Of a stretch of DNA of 64,000 bases, positions 19,284-26,392 are shown piece after piece (the stretch's first letter is position 1; each line of letters begins with the position of its first letter). The notes under the pieces are model-generated. The model saw only the letters and a program-made list of their open reading frames with translations, made no database searches and had not been told where the DNA came from. Origin of the DNA: Rhodocyclaceae bacterium (GTDB taxonomy: Bacteria; Pseudomonadota; Gammaproteobacteria; Burkholderiales; Rhodocyclaceae). The stretch lies in contig JAUXOM010000099.1 in the NCBI GenBank assembly GCA_030682175.1, positions 1 through 64,000 on the forward strand. The letters run 5' to 3'. Made by a program: the position numbers and the translations under genes.

Positions 19284-19748
19284 GGTGACTCCTCCAAGTA
19301 GTTCAAAAGGACAGCCGTACTGTCCGGCCGATTGATTCTCCCACAGCCGCGGGCCGGCGTCGCGCCGCGCTTGACGCGCAACCGCGGTGCGCCCATTCGC
19401 AAGGCTTCCTGGAATGTCAAATGACTACTGGCTGCGCCAATGTCTGGCCCGCCGGCGACCATGTGACAGGAATCTATCCGACCACCATCGAGGGGGTGAT
19501 CAGGAACGGCGTAGCACTGCGCACGGTTCTCGCGTCGAGCCATACGAACGCACAAAATTTTCGTAGGGGAAAATCAGATCCTGCCGTGTTTTCCTGATCT
19601 TGATGACATCAGCAGGATCGCGAACAACATACCGCAAACCTGAATCCGTGTGCTTTTGTCGGTTTGCGCGTGGACTCTCGTCTGCGACCCTAAGTTTGAC
19701 TCGGCCCCCTATTTTGAAGCAGGGCCTTGTCGTGGCTCCCTGTTTACC
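19284..19748. other. Intergenic region with decayed gene sequence
   Basis: The region holds the hpnE 3'-end remnant (see next entry) and otherwise no convincing gene. The 91-residue minus-strand ORF 19280-19555 is the antisense of this remnant and has no coding character. Confidence 0.6.
19421..19532 (+). pseudogene. Remnant of a second hpnE 3' end
   Basis: Plus-strand translation CANVWPAGDHVTGIYPTTIEGVIRNGVA aligns without gaps to the HpnE C-terminus (CANVWLAGDYVAGDYPATLEGAIRSGVA). The match begins abruptly and no upstream hpnE sequence is present. It is a decayed fragment of a duplicated or acquired hpnE-like gene. Divergence is clear at both codon and residue level, so it is old rather than a recent tandem copy. 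Confidence 0.75.
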
Positions 19749-20636
19749 TCAAGCGTGCCGACGGCGCCGCATTCCGAGTCCCAAGAGTCCGAGTCCCAGC
19801 AACGCCAGCGTGGTCGGCTCGGGTACGGTCCCATTACCACCACCGTTGCTGCCACCACTGAAACCGACGCTGCCGTAGTCGCTACGGGTAGTGTCGTTAG
19901 TGTCGGTCGTGTAGTCGATGCAATCGTTGGAGATGGTATTGGTATCCATGGTCACCGCAGCATTCAGCGCGATGGCCCTGCCGCAAAGAATCTTCGAGGT
20001 GCTAACCATGGTGATACTGTCAAGCGCGAGAATATTTCCGGCAAACACGGTACTCGAACCGAGGGTCGCCGACCCGGTGCCGGACCCGCCAGTGACGCCC
20101 ATCAGCCAATACACGCCGCTAAGTTCGCTAAGCGTATTTCCTCCGATGACGTTAACTGAAGCGCCGCTGCCCGTCGTGAGCGCTGTCCCGATCTGGAAAA
20201 TGAAATCTCCATCGGGATCGCTCGAAAGGTCGAGAGTCAGCGCTCCCGTCAATTGAGCCGATGTCTGAAAGAAATAGACACCGGGGCTGAGCGTCATTCC
20301 ACCCAGATCCTGACCCGTCAGTGTCTGGGTAACCGACAGACTGGCGAGCGTGTTGTATGCATTGAGAGCATCAACCTGAGCCTGTTGCGCAACCGCATCA
20401 GTCTGGTGTATTGCCCCTGTCAGTGAAATGCTCCCCAAGCCGGTGATAGAAGTACCCGGGTAGAGGCCCAGATCTCCCCACAGGGTGGTTGAGCCGGTGT
20501 TGGTTACCGTCGAAGCACCCAGCACCGCGAAGCTCTGCGCCGAACCCAGATATGGTGTGGCCCATGCCGGGGAGGCGCCGTAAAGCACACTGATCACGGC
20601 CAATGAGAGGATCGACAAGTTTTTTTGGGTGGTCAT
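19749..20636 (-). CDS. Secreted ice-binding-like (DUF3494) protein with PEP-CTERM sorting signal
   Basis: A 295-residue exported protein. It has a signal peptide ([18 protein letters not shown]) and a DUF3494 beta-helix domain ([19 protein letters not shown] ... [15 protein letters not shown] ... [16 protein letters not shown]). This is followed by a Gly/Ser linker and a PEP-CTERM tail [18 protein letters not shown] then RRRRHA. The tail is recognised by an exosortase, which processes proteins for the surface or an exopolysaccharide matrix. The ATG at 20636 is chosen because TAGGAG lies 8 nt upstream. Two Cys in the domain C-terminal half could form a disulphide. Ice or carbohydrate binding is inferred from the family. 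Confidence 0.88.
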   Translation of the reverse strand: MTTQKNLSILSLAVISVLYGASPAWATPYLGSAQSFAVLGASTVTNTGSTTLWGDLGLYPGTSITGLGSISLTGAIHQTDAVAQQAQVDALNAYNTLASLSVTQTLTGQDLGGMTLSPGVYFFQTSAQLTGALTLDLSSDPDGDFIFQIGTALTTGSGASVNVIGGNTLSELSGVYWLMGVTGGSGTGSATLGSSTVFAGNILALDSITMVSTSKILCGRAIALNAAVTMDTNTISNDCIDYTTDTNDTTRSDYGSVGFSGGSNGGGNGTVPEPTTLALLGLGLLGLGMRRRRHA

Positions 20637-20925
20637 TTTGTACACTCCTAAATGATTATTCGTTTTGGATCAGAGGTTTCACCCGGATTGCAGAGAAAAC
20701 AACCTTATCAACATATACGGACAGCGAAAGTAAAAGCACTGGTTCAAGAACTGCATTACCATCCTTGACATTCACTCTGACAAGGAATAAGCAATAATCG
20801 TGCTAGTTGTTTATCCAATTGATTTAATGAGTTGTTTTTTATCGACAGAAGCGCATGAAGAGAAATGTGTAAAGTTTTCCGACAAACATATTGCTCCTTG
20901 ACTCAGGCTTGAGCGGTAATTTTAG
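20637..20925. other. AT-rich intergenic region upstream of the PEP-CTERM gene
   Basis: Markedly more AT-rich than the surroundings. It must hold the PEP-CTERM gene promoter on the minus strand, but I see no convincing -35/-10 pair. No ORF with coding character. Confidence 0.5.
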
Positions 20926-21051
20926 TTGGGGGCATGGGCGGACAGGCTGGAGGCAGCGCTCCGCGCGGACCGGCCGGATGAGGAAATCGAAGCCCGCGCC
21001 GCCGCCGTGCGCACGCTGCAGCCTGCGGGGCGAACGAATAGTTCCGGCTAA
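20926..21051 (+). pseudogene. Possible orphan 3' end of a lost gene
   Basis: An open frame of 41 codons with strongly biased, GC-rich codons and protein-like content (WADRLEAALRADRPDEEIEA...) ending TAA at 21051. It begins sharply where the AT-rich region ends. There is no start codon or N-terminal part. It resembles the helical tail of a larger protein; the parent gene is not recognised. Confidence 0.35.
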
Positions 21052-21743
21052 ACCAGCCGCCCCGCGGCAAGACGGATGGCCCGTCCGCAACGGCGTGCCA
21101 GCAATTCATCGTGCGTGACGAGAATCAGGGTTGTGCCCTGCTCGGCATTCATCTCGAACATCAGGTCGATCACCTGCTGGCCGGTGGCGGCATCGAGGTT
21201 GCCGGTCGGTTCGTCGGCCAGCAGCAGGCGCGGGCTCACCGCGAAGGCGCGGGCCAGGGCCACGCGCTGTTGCTCGCCGCCGGACAGGTGTTTGGGATAA
21301 TGGCCGAGACGATCCGCCAGGCCGACGCGCGCCAGCATGGCCTCGGCGACGGTTCTGGGGTCGGGCGCAAACTGGCTGCCCAGCAGTTCCAGCGGCAGCA
21401 TGACGTTTTCGAGCGCCGTCAGTGCCGCGAGCAGATGAAACGACTGGAACACGAAGCCCAGTTCGCGGCCACGCAGGGCGGCGCGCCCGTCCTCGTCCAG
21501 CGTGGCCAGGTCGTGGCCGGCCAGTTGCACCCGGCCGCGGGTCGGCAGGTCGAGTCCGGCCAGCAGGCCAAGCAGGGTAGACTTGCCGGAACCCGATGCG
21601 CCGACGATGGCAACCGCCTCACCCGCCAGCACGGTGAAATCGATCTCGTGCAGAATCGTCAATATGCGGTCGCCGCCGGTGGCATTGGTGCCACTGGTGA
21701 CGTCCTTGCCCAGCCCTTCAACCTGCAAAACTATTTCAGTCAT
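21048..21743 (-). CDS. ybbA: ABC transporter ATP-binding protein, YbbA/LolD type
   Basis: A 231-residue ATPase of the MacB/LolD family. Walker A GASGSGKSTLLGLLAG (about residue 50), signature LSGGEQQRVALARAF, Walker B LLLADEPTGNLD, and H-loop VTHDE. The start MTEIVLQVEGLGK at 21743 is chosen; the longer ORF reads into tesA. As in E. coli, it is divergent from tesA; here the two start codons overlap. Its usual permease partner (YbbP-like) is not downstream, so the permease must be encoded elsewhere or the gene acts alone. Confidence 0.9.
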   Translation of the reverse strand: MTEIVLQVEGLGKDVTSGTNATGGDRILTILHEIDFTVLAGEAVAIVGASGSGKSTLLGLLAGLDLPTRGRVQLAGHDLATLDEDGRAALRGRELGFVFQSFHLLAALTALENVMLPLELLGSQFAPDPRTVAEAMLARVGLADRLGHYPKHLSGGEQQRVALARAFAVSPRLLLADEPTGNLDAATGQQVIDLMFEMNAEQGTTLILVTHDELLARRCGRAIRLAAGRLV

Positions 21744-22386
21744 GGCCCGATTATCCACCCTGTTGTTCCTGCTGCTCGTCGGCAGTCGCAGCGTCAGCGC
21801 TGCCGACAACGTGCTGGTATTCGGCGACAGCCTGTCCGCTGGCTACGGCATCGCCGTGAATCAAAGCTGGCCGGCCTTGCTGGCAGAACGGCTGCAGCGG
21901 GAAAAACTGCCCTACAGCGTTATCAATGCCAGCATCAGCGGCGAAACCACGGCGGGTGGCCGCACCCGCCTGCCCGCCGTGCTGGAACGCCACCGCCCGG
22001 CAGTCGTCATTCTAGCCCTGGGCGCCAATGACGGTTTGCGTGGCCTGCCGCTGGCCGAATCGCGCGCCAATTTGACGCAGATGGTGCGCGCGGCCAAGGC
22101 GACTGGCGCGCGCATCCTGCTGGTGGGCATGCGCCTGCCGCCCAACTATGGGCCAGGCTACACACGCGACTTTGCCGCGCTGTTCGGGACGGTGGCCAAG
22201 CAGGAAAAAACCGCACTGCTACCCTTCCTGCTCGAACCCATCGCTCTGGACGATGCCGCCTATCAGGCCGACCGGCTGCACCCGACTGCCGCCGCGCAGC
22301 CGAAGATTCTCGATCACGTCTGGACCGGCCTCAAACCCCTGCTCACCAAGGGAGCCCCTGGGCGAGCGCACGTTAACCCACGCTGA
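21742..22386 (+). CDS. tesA: Arylesterase / acyl-CoA thioesterase I
   Basis: A periplasmic SGNH hydrolase, 214 residues, with signal peptide MARLSTLLFLLLVGSRSVSA. The catalytic blocks are complete: GDSLSAGYG (Ser), GETTAGG, GANDGLRGLP and the Asp/His block DRLHPT. The family hydrolyses thioesters and lysophospholipids. The ATG shares two bases with the ybbA ATG. The 3' end overlaps convergent selD by 14 bp. Confidence 0.93.
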   Translation: MARLSTLLFLLLVGSRSVSAADNVLVFGDSLSAGYGIAVNQSWPALLAERLQREKLPYSVINASISGETTAGGRTRLPAVLERHRPAVVILALGANDGLRGLPLAESRANLTQMVRAAKATGARILLVGMRLPPNYGPGYTRDFAALFGTVAKQEKTALLPFLLEPIALDDAAYQADRLHPTAAAQPKILDHVWTGLKPLLTKGAPGRAHVNPR

Positions 22387-23413
22387 GTAGCGGTTCGCCG
22401 GCCTGCAGCGAACCGATCACCGCCGCCGGGGCAAAGCCATCGGCATGGAAAGCAGCCAGCACCGCGGCGACACTTTCCGGCGCACAGGCCACCAGCAGTC
22501 CGCCGCTGGTCTGTGGATCGGTCATCATCTTTTGCTGCCATTCTTCCAGTGCCGGCGCGAGTTGCACCGACGGGCCGTAGCTCGACCAGTTGCGGCTCGA
22601 CGCCCCGGTGGAAATGCCGGCGCGCACGTGCGTGACCGCTTCTTCGATGAGGGGCAGGCGATTGAATTCCACCTGCGCCGACAGTTGCGAACCACGACAG
22701 ATTTCGAGCAGATGCCCGGCCAGACCAAAGCCGGTGACATCCGTCACCGCGTGCACACCGGACATTTTGGCGATCCGCGGGCCGACCGTGTTCAGCTTCG
22801 TCGTCCAGCGCAACATCTCGGCATAGCCCGCGTCGGATAGCAGCCCCTTTTTCAGGGCTCCCGACAAAATGCCGATGCCGAGCGGCTTGCCGAGGATCAG
22901 CACGTCACCGTCCTTGGCCCCGGCATTTCTCTTCAGGTGCGCCGGATGGACGATGCCGATGCCGACCAGGCCATAGATCGGTTCCAGCACATCGATGGAA
23001 TGGCCACCGGCGATGGGAATGCCCGCCGCCGCACAGACGGATTCGCCGCCGGCGAGAATCTGCCGGATCACCTCTTCCGGCAACTTGTCGAGCGGCATGC
23101 CGACAATGGCCAGCGCGAAGATCGGCGTACCGCCCATGGCATACACATCGGACAGCGCGTTGGTGGCGGCGATGCGGCCGAAGTCGAAGGGGTCATCGAC
23201 GATCGGCGTGAAGAAATCGGTGGTCGCCACCACCGCCTGCGTGTCGTTGAAGCGATACACCGCCGCATCGTCGGCGGTTTCGACGCCGACCAGCAAGTCC
23301 GCCGGCAATGTCCGCAGCGGCGATTCGGCCAGCAGGCGGGACAAGACAGCCGGCGCAATTTTGCAGCCGCAGCCGCCGCCGTGAGAAAATTCGGTCAATC
23401 TGATCTTTTTCAT
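22373..23413 (-). CDS. selD: Selenide, water dikinase
   Basis: Makes selenophosphate from selenide and ATP. The 346-residue protein starts MKKIRLTEFSHGGGCGCKI, with the active-site Cys (not Sec) in GGGCGCK. Further family segments are VETADDAAVYRFND, TTDFFTPIVDDPFDFGRIAATNALSDVYAMGG and TDVTGFGLAGHLLE. The start at 23413 is chosen by family comparison. It is divergent from mnmH, and together they support 2-selenouridine in tRNA. No selA or selB is seen in the window. Confidence 0.96.
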   Translation of the reverse strand: MKKIRLTEFSHGGGCGCKIAPAVLSRLLAESPLRTLPADLLVGVETADDAAVYRFNDTQAVVATTDFFTPIVDDPFDFGRIAATNALSDVYAMGGTPIFALAIVGMPLDKLPEEVIRQILAGGESVCAAAGIPIAGGHSIDVLEPIYGLVGIGIVHPAHLKRNAGAKDGDVLILGKPLGIGILSGALKKGLLSDAGYAEMLRWTTKLNTVGPRIAKMSGVHAVTDVTGFGLAGHLLEICRGSQLSAQVEFNRLPLIEEAVTHVRAGISTGASSRNWSSYGPSVQLAPALEEWQQKMMTDPQTSGGLLVACAPESVAAVLAAFHADGFAPAAVIGSLQAGEPLLSVG

Positions 23414-24476
23414 GATGACAATGTCTGAACGGCTGACAAAAGGGGTGGCAACGGTAGCACAACTGGCGGAATTCGATGCCATCCTCGATGCACGTTCGCC
23501 GGGCGAGTTCGCCGAGGATCATTTGCCCGGCGCCACCAGTTGCCCGGTGTTGTCGGACGAGCAACGCATCCGCGTCGGCACGCTCTACAAGCAGGTATCC
23601 GCGTTCGAGGCCAAGAAGGTCGGCGCTGCGCTGGTTGCCCGCAATATCGCCGACCACATCGAGCAGCGCTTTCTCGACAAACCCAAAAGCTGGCGGCCGC
23701 TGGTCTATTGCTGGCGCGGCGGCAAGCGCTCCGGCGCTTTCGTCCACATCCTGCGCGAAATCGGCTGGGATGCCCACCGGCTCGATGGCGGCTACAAGGC
23801 CTGGCGCCGTCATGTGGTGGCCGAACTGGCCGTATTGCCGCAGCGCTTCGCCTTCAAGGTCATTTCCGGCCCCACCGGCAGCGCCAAGAGCCGCATCCTC
23901 GAAGCACTGGCACGCCAGGGCGCGCAGGTGCTGCATCTGGAAGAGCTCGCCGCCCACAAGGGGTCGGTGCTCGGTCGTCTGCCCGATGCAGCGCAACCGG
24001 CGCAAAAGATGTTCGAGTCGAAATTGTTCGCGGCACTCTCGGGCTTCGATACCAGCCACCCCGTATTTGTCGAAGCCGAAAGCCGCCGCATCGGCGTGTT
24101 GCAGTTGCCCGACGCCGTGATCGCCGCCATTCGGGCCGCACCCTGCCTGCGCGTCGAGGCGCGCCGTCCCGCCAGAGCCGACTTTCTGTTGCGCGACTAC
24201 GATTACTTCATCACCCGGCCGACCTGGCTGATCGAACAACTCGGCCACCTGCGCGGCCTGCAAAGCAACGAAACCCTGGCACGCTGGACGGCCCTGGTCG
24301 AGGCGGGAGAATTTCGCACGCTCGTCGAGGAACTGCTCGAACAGCATTACGACCCGCTCTACCAGCGTTCGCAGGAAAGAAATTATCGCGACTTCGGCGA
24401 CGCCGCCCCGTTGGTTGCCGCTGAACTCGGCCCGGCGGCGATTGAGAATATCGCCGCGCAAATCCTCGCCGGTTAA
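23412..24476 (+). CDS. mnmH: tRNA 2-selenouridine synthase
   Basis: Replaces sulfur by selenium at the wobble 2-thiouridine, using selenophosphate (SelU/YbbB). The 354-residue protein has a rhodanese domain with catalytic Cys in VYCWRGGKRSGAF (about residue 97) and a P-loop domain with GPTGSAKSRIL (Ala in place of the second Gly). ATGs at 23412, 23415 and 23421 are all possible; with the first, the start overlaps that of selD in a CATG. It carries a 23/24 copy of the 24-bp repeat in reverse orientation, read as RRPARADF. It overlaps the methyltransferase stop by 4 bp. Confidence 0.94.
   Translation: MMTMSERLTKGVATVAQLAEFDAILDARSPGEFAEDHLPGATSCPVLSDEQRIRVGTLYKQVSAFEAKKVGAALVARNIADHIEQRFLDKPKSWRPLVYCWRGGKRSGAFVHILREIGWDAHRLDGGYKAWRRHVVAELAVLPQRFAFKVISGPTGSAKSRILEALARQGAQVLHLEELAAHKGSVLGRLPDAAQPAQKMFESKLFAALSGFDTSHPVFVEAESRRIGVLQLPDAVIAAIRAAPCLRVEARRPARADFLLRDYDYFITRPTWLIEQLGHLRGLQSNETLARWTALVEAGEFRTLVEELLEQHYDPLYQRSQERNYRDFGDAAPLVAAELGPAAIENIAAQILAG
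24162..24185 (-). repeat. 24-bp micro-repeat copy 3 (inside mnmH)
   Basis: A 23/24 match in antisense orientation to the gene. It is read in the mnmH frame as RRPARADF. Confidence 0.75.
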
Positions 24477-25015
24477 GGAATCCGCAGAACGCTGCCGCGC
24501 CGCGCGACGATGTGCTGGATGACTGCCGGCCGTGGTTCTGCAACCTCGCCCTGCTCGAAGGCCAGCACCCGCAGGCGATTCCTCACCAGATCGAGCAGTT
24601 CGCCCGAACGCAGCAGGTAGGCCGGATTGCTCGGCTTGCCGAAGCGTTCGTTGCCGACCATGAAGGTTTCATAGATCAGCAAGCCGCCTTCGTTCAGGCA
24701 GCCGAACAGGTTGGGCAGCAGCGGCCGGTGCAGATAATTGCTCACCACGATGGCATCGAAACCGCGTCCGTAATACGGCCAGGGACCGCCTTCGAGATCG
24801 GCGCAGCGCGTCTCGATGCCCTCGATCCCGGCCAGCGCGGCGAGTGCTTCCGCAGCGCGATCCACCGCCTCGACCCGCTGCCCCATGCCGGCCAGCAGGC
24901 GCGCATGGCGTCCGCTGCCGCAGGCGAGGTCGAGCACATCGCTCCCCGCCGGGATCAGCGGGGCGAAACGGGCGATCCAGGGTGAGGGTTCGAGCAAGGA
25001 AGTGTGTTCTGTCAT
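24473..25015 (-). CDS. Class I SAM-dependent methyltransferase (TehB-like)
   Basis: A 180-residue cytosolic methyltransferase. Motif I is VLDLACGSGRHARLLAGMG, followed by VEAVDRA (acidic ribose-binding position) and FDAIVVSNYLHRPLL (motif IV region). It resembles TehB-type and small-molecule methyltransferases; the substrate cannot be told. The stop overlaps convergent mnmH. It follows the ccdAB pair on the same strand after a 36-bp gap that contains a 24-bp repeat copy. Confidence 0.82.
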   Translation of the reverse strand: MTEHTSLLEPSPWIARFAPLIPAGSDVLDLACGSGRHARLLAGMGQRVEAVDRAAEALAALAGIEGIETRCADLEGGPWPYYGRGFDAIVVSNYLHRPLLPNLFGCLNEGGLLIYETFMVGNERFGKPSNPAYLLRSGELLDLVRNRLRVLAFEQGEVAEPRPAVIQHIVARRGSVLRIP

Positions 25016-25022
25016 GTGGCTG

Positions 25023-25046
25023 CGCCGTATCGCCAGCGCCGACTTT
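25023..25046 (-). repeat. 24-bp micro-repeat copy 4 (intergenic)
   Basis: A 22/24 match lying in the 36-bp gap between ccdB and the methyltransferase gene. Confidence 0.75.
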
Positions 25047-25051
25047 TGGCC

Positions 25052-25372
25052 CTATCCCCAGGCTTGCGTGAGTAGTTCATCCAGAGCATCCATGATGCGA
25101 TTACCTTCCTTGCTCAGAGATTCGACAAGTTCGCCGAGTTGCTCACCGGGAATCGAGACGATTTCCAGCGGGTGCAGGACGACGGAGCGCTTCTCGATCT
25201 TGAAGGTGGGATTGAAACGCGGATTGCCAATCTTCCCCAACACCGATTTGAGTACCAGAGGCACCACCACGCGGCGGCGATAGTTGTCATACAAGGCTGA
25301 TTGGACGAGCACCACATAGGGAATCGTATCCCGTTGTTTTCCGGTATTGCGATGGACGTCGAATTGAGCCAC
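25052..25372 (-). CDS. ccdB: CcdB-family toxin
   Basis: A 106-residue toxin homologous to F-plasmid CcdB, which poisons DNA gyrase. Typical segments are MAQFDVHRNTGK, YVVLVQSALYD, RRVVVPLV, NPRFNPTFKIEKRSVVLHPLEIVSIP and LVESLSKEGNRIMDALDELL. It ends in AWG; the terminal Trp-Gly-Ile of F CcdB, needed for gyrase poisoning, is therefore missing its Ile. The start lies 3 bp after the antitoxin stop. Confidence 0.9.
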   Translation of the reverse strand: MAQFDVHRNTGKQRDTIPYVVLVQSALYDNYRRRVVVPLVLKSVLGKIGNPRFNPTFKIEKRSVVLHPLEIVSIPGEQLGELVESLSKEGNRIMDALDELLTQAWG

Positions 25373-25375
25373 GGA

Positions 25376-25627
25376 TCAGAGCGTCGAATATTCGTCGGCA
25401 AATGAACCATGCCGGGCACTGAAGTCGTTCCAGGTTGCAATGGTCGACCTGAGCGCTGCCGCCCTGGCGCTGTGTTGCTGACGTTCCTGCTCGACATATT
25501 CGGCCAGGAGCGACTCGACTACCCCGGAAAGGTTATGGGTCAGTCCGCGCGCCTGAGCGACCAGATCTTCATTCAGTGTCAAATTTACCGGACGCTTCCG
25601 CGCTGCCGTGTTGTAGGCAGCTTTCAT
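25376..25627 (-). CDS. ccdA: CcdA-family antitoxin
   Basis: An 83-residue antitoxin with an N-terminal ribbon-helix-helix DNA-binding part (KRPVNLTLNEDLVAQARGLTHNLSGVVESLLAEYV) and a C-terminal CcdB-binding tail (TWNDFSARHGSFADEYS). The WNDF...G...E pattern is characteristic of CcdA. GGAG precedes the start. A perfect palindrome just upstream is the likely autoregulatory operator. Confidence 0.9.
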   Translation of the reverse strand: MKAAYNTAARKRPVNLTLNEDLVAQARGLTHNLSGVVESLLAEYVEQERQQHSARAAALRSTIATWNDFSARHGSFADEYSTL

Positions 25628-25650
25628 GTCGACTCTCCTTGATGCCCCAT

Positions 25651-25677
25651 CATGATGCGCATTATATGCGCATCATG
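25651..25677. promoter_or_regulatory. Palindromic operator candidate of ccdAB
   Basis: A perfect 12-bp inverted repeat, CATGATGCGCAT, TAT, ATGCGCATCATG, 24 bp upstream of the ccdA start and just after the rsuA stop. Ribbon-helix-helix antitoxins bind such sites to repress their own operon. Confidence 0.6.
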
Positions 25678-25678
25678 G

Positions 25679-26392
25679 TCAACCCGCGGCCAGCAAGATC
25701 ATCTGCGCATCATCGAGATAGCACCACGCGCCCTCCGCCAGACCCAGACTCTCCAGCGTCACCCCACCGATGGCCGTGCGCTGCAGCGCCACGCAATGGT
25801 GGCCGGCGGCGGCGAGCATGCGCCGGACCTGATGGTATTTGCCCTGGTCGAGGATGATTTCGATCTGGTGGCTATCCAGTTGGCGTGCCCGTGCCGCCAG
25901 CGGCGCGGTCTCGTCGACCAGTTTCACGCCGGCTTGCAGTTGCGCCACGAGTTCCGGCGTCACCGGGTCCTGCGTGGTCGCGACATAGGTTTTCGTCACA
26001 TGGCGTTTGGGTGACGACTGGGCGTGGATGAAGCTGCCGTCGTCGGAAAGCAGCAGCAGGCCGGTAGTGTCATGGTCGAGCCGGCCGACGGGCTGCACGT
26101 CGCGCGTGGTGAATTGATCCGGCAGCAAACTCAGCACGCCACGATGAACCGCCGGCCGGCGCGAGCATTCGACGCCGGCGGGCTTGTTGAGGGCGATATA
26201 GACGTGTTCGCGGTAGTGCCAGGATTCGCCATCGACCGTAAAGTCGAGGTTGGCGGTATCCGGCGTCATTTGAAAATCCGTCACTACCTCGTCGGCAATG
26301 CTTATCGCGCCGTGAAGAATCAGGTTGCGACACTCGCGGCGTGTGCCAAAGCCCTGCGTTTGCAGGATTTTGTCCAGGGACAGCTTCTTCAT
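25679..26392 (-). CDS. rsuA: 16S rRNA pseudouridine(516) synthase
   Basis: Modifies U516 of 16S rRNA. The 237-residue protein has an N-terminal S4 RNA-binding domain (MKKLSLDKILQTQGFGTRRECRNLI) and the RsuA/RluF catalytic motif VGRLDHDTTGLLLLSDDG, whose Asp is the nucleophile. GKYHQVRRMLAAAGHHCVAL is the downstream family signature. It overlaps metY by 4 bp. Confidence 0.93.
   Translation of the reverse strand: MKKLSLDKILQTQGFGTRRECRNLILHGAISIADEVVTDFQMTPDTANLDFTVDGESWHYREHVYIALNKPAGVECSRRPAVHRGVLSLLPDQFTTRDVQPVGRLDHDTTGLLLLSDDGSFIHAQSSPKRHVTKTYVATTQDPVTPELVAQLQAGVKLVDETAPLAARARQLDSHQIEIILDQGKYHQVRRMLAAAGHHCVALQRTAIGGVTLESLGLAEGAWCYLDDAQMILLAAG

Noticed and set aside
19280-19555. 91-residue minus-strand ORF
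   Set aside because: It is antisense to the hpnE remnant and lacks coding character.
22373-23413. Selenocysteine in SelD
   Set aside because: The active-site position in GGGCGCK is an ordinary Cys codon and there is no in-frame TGA.
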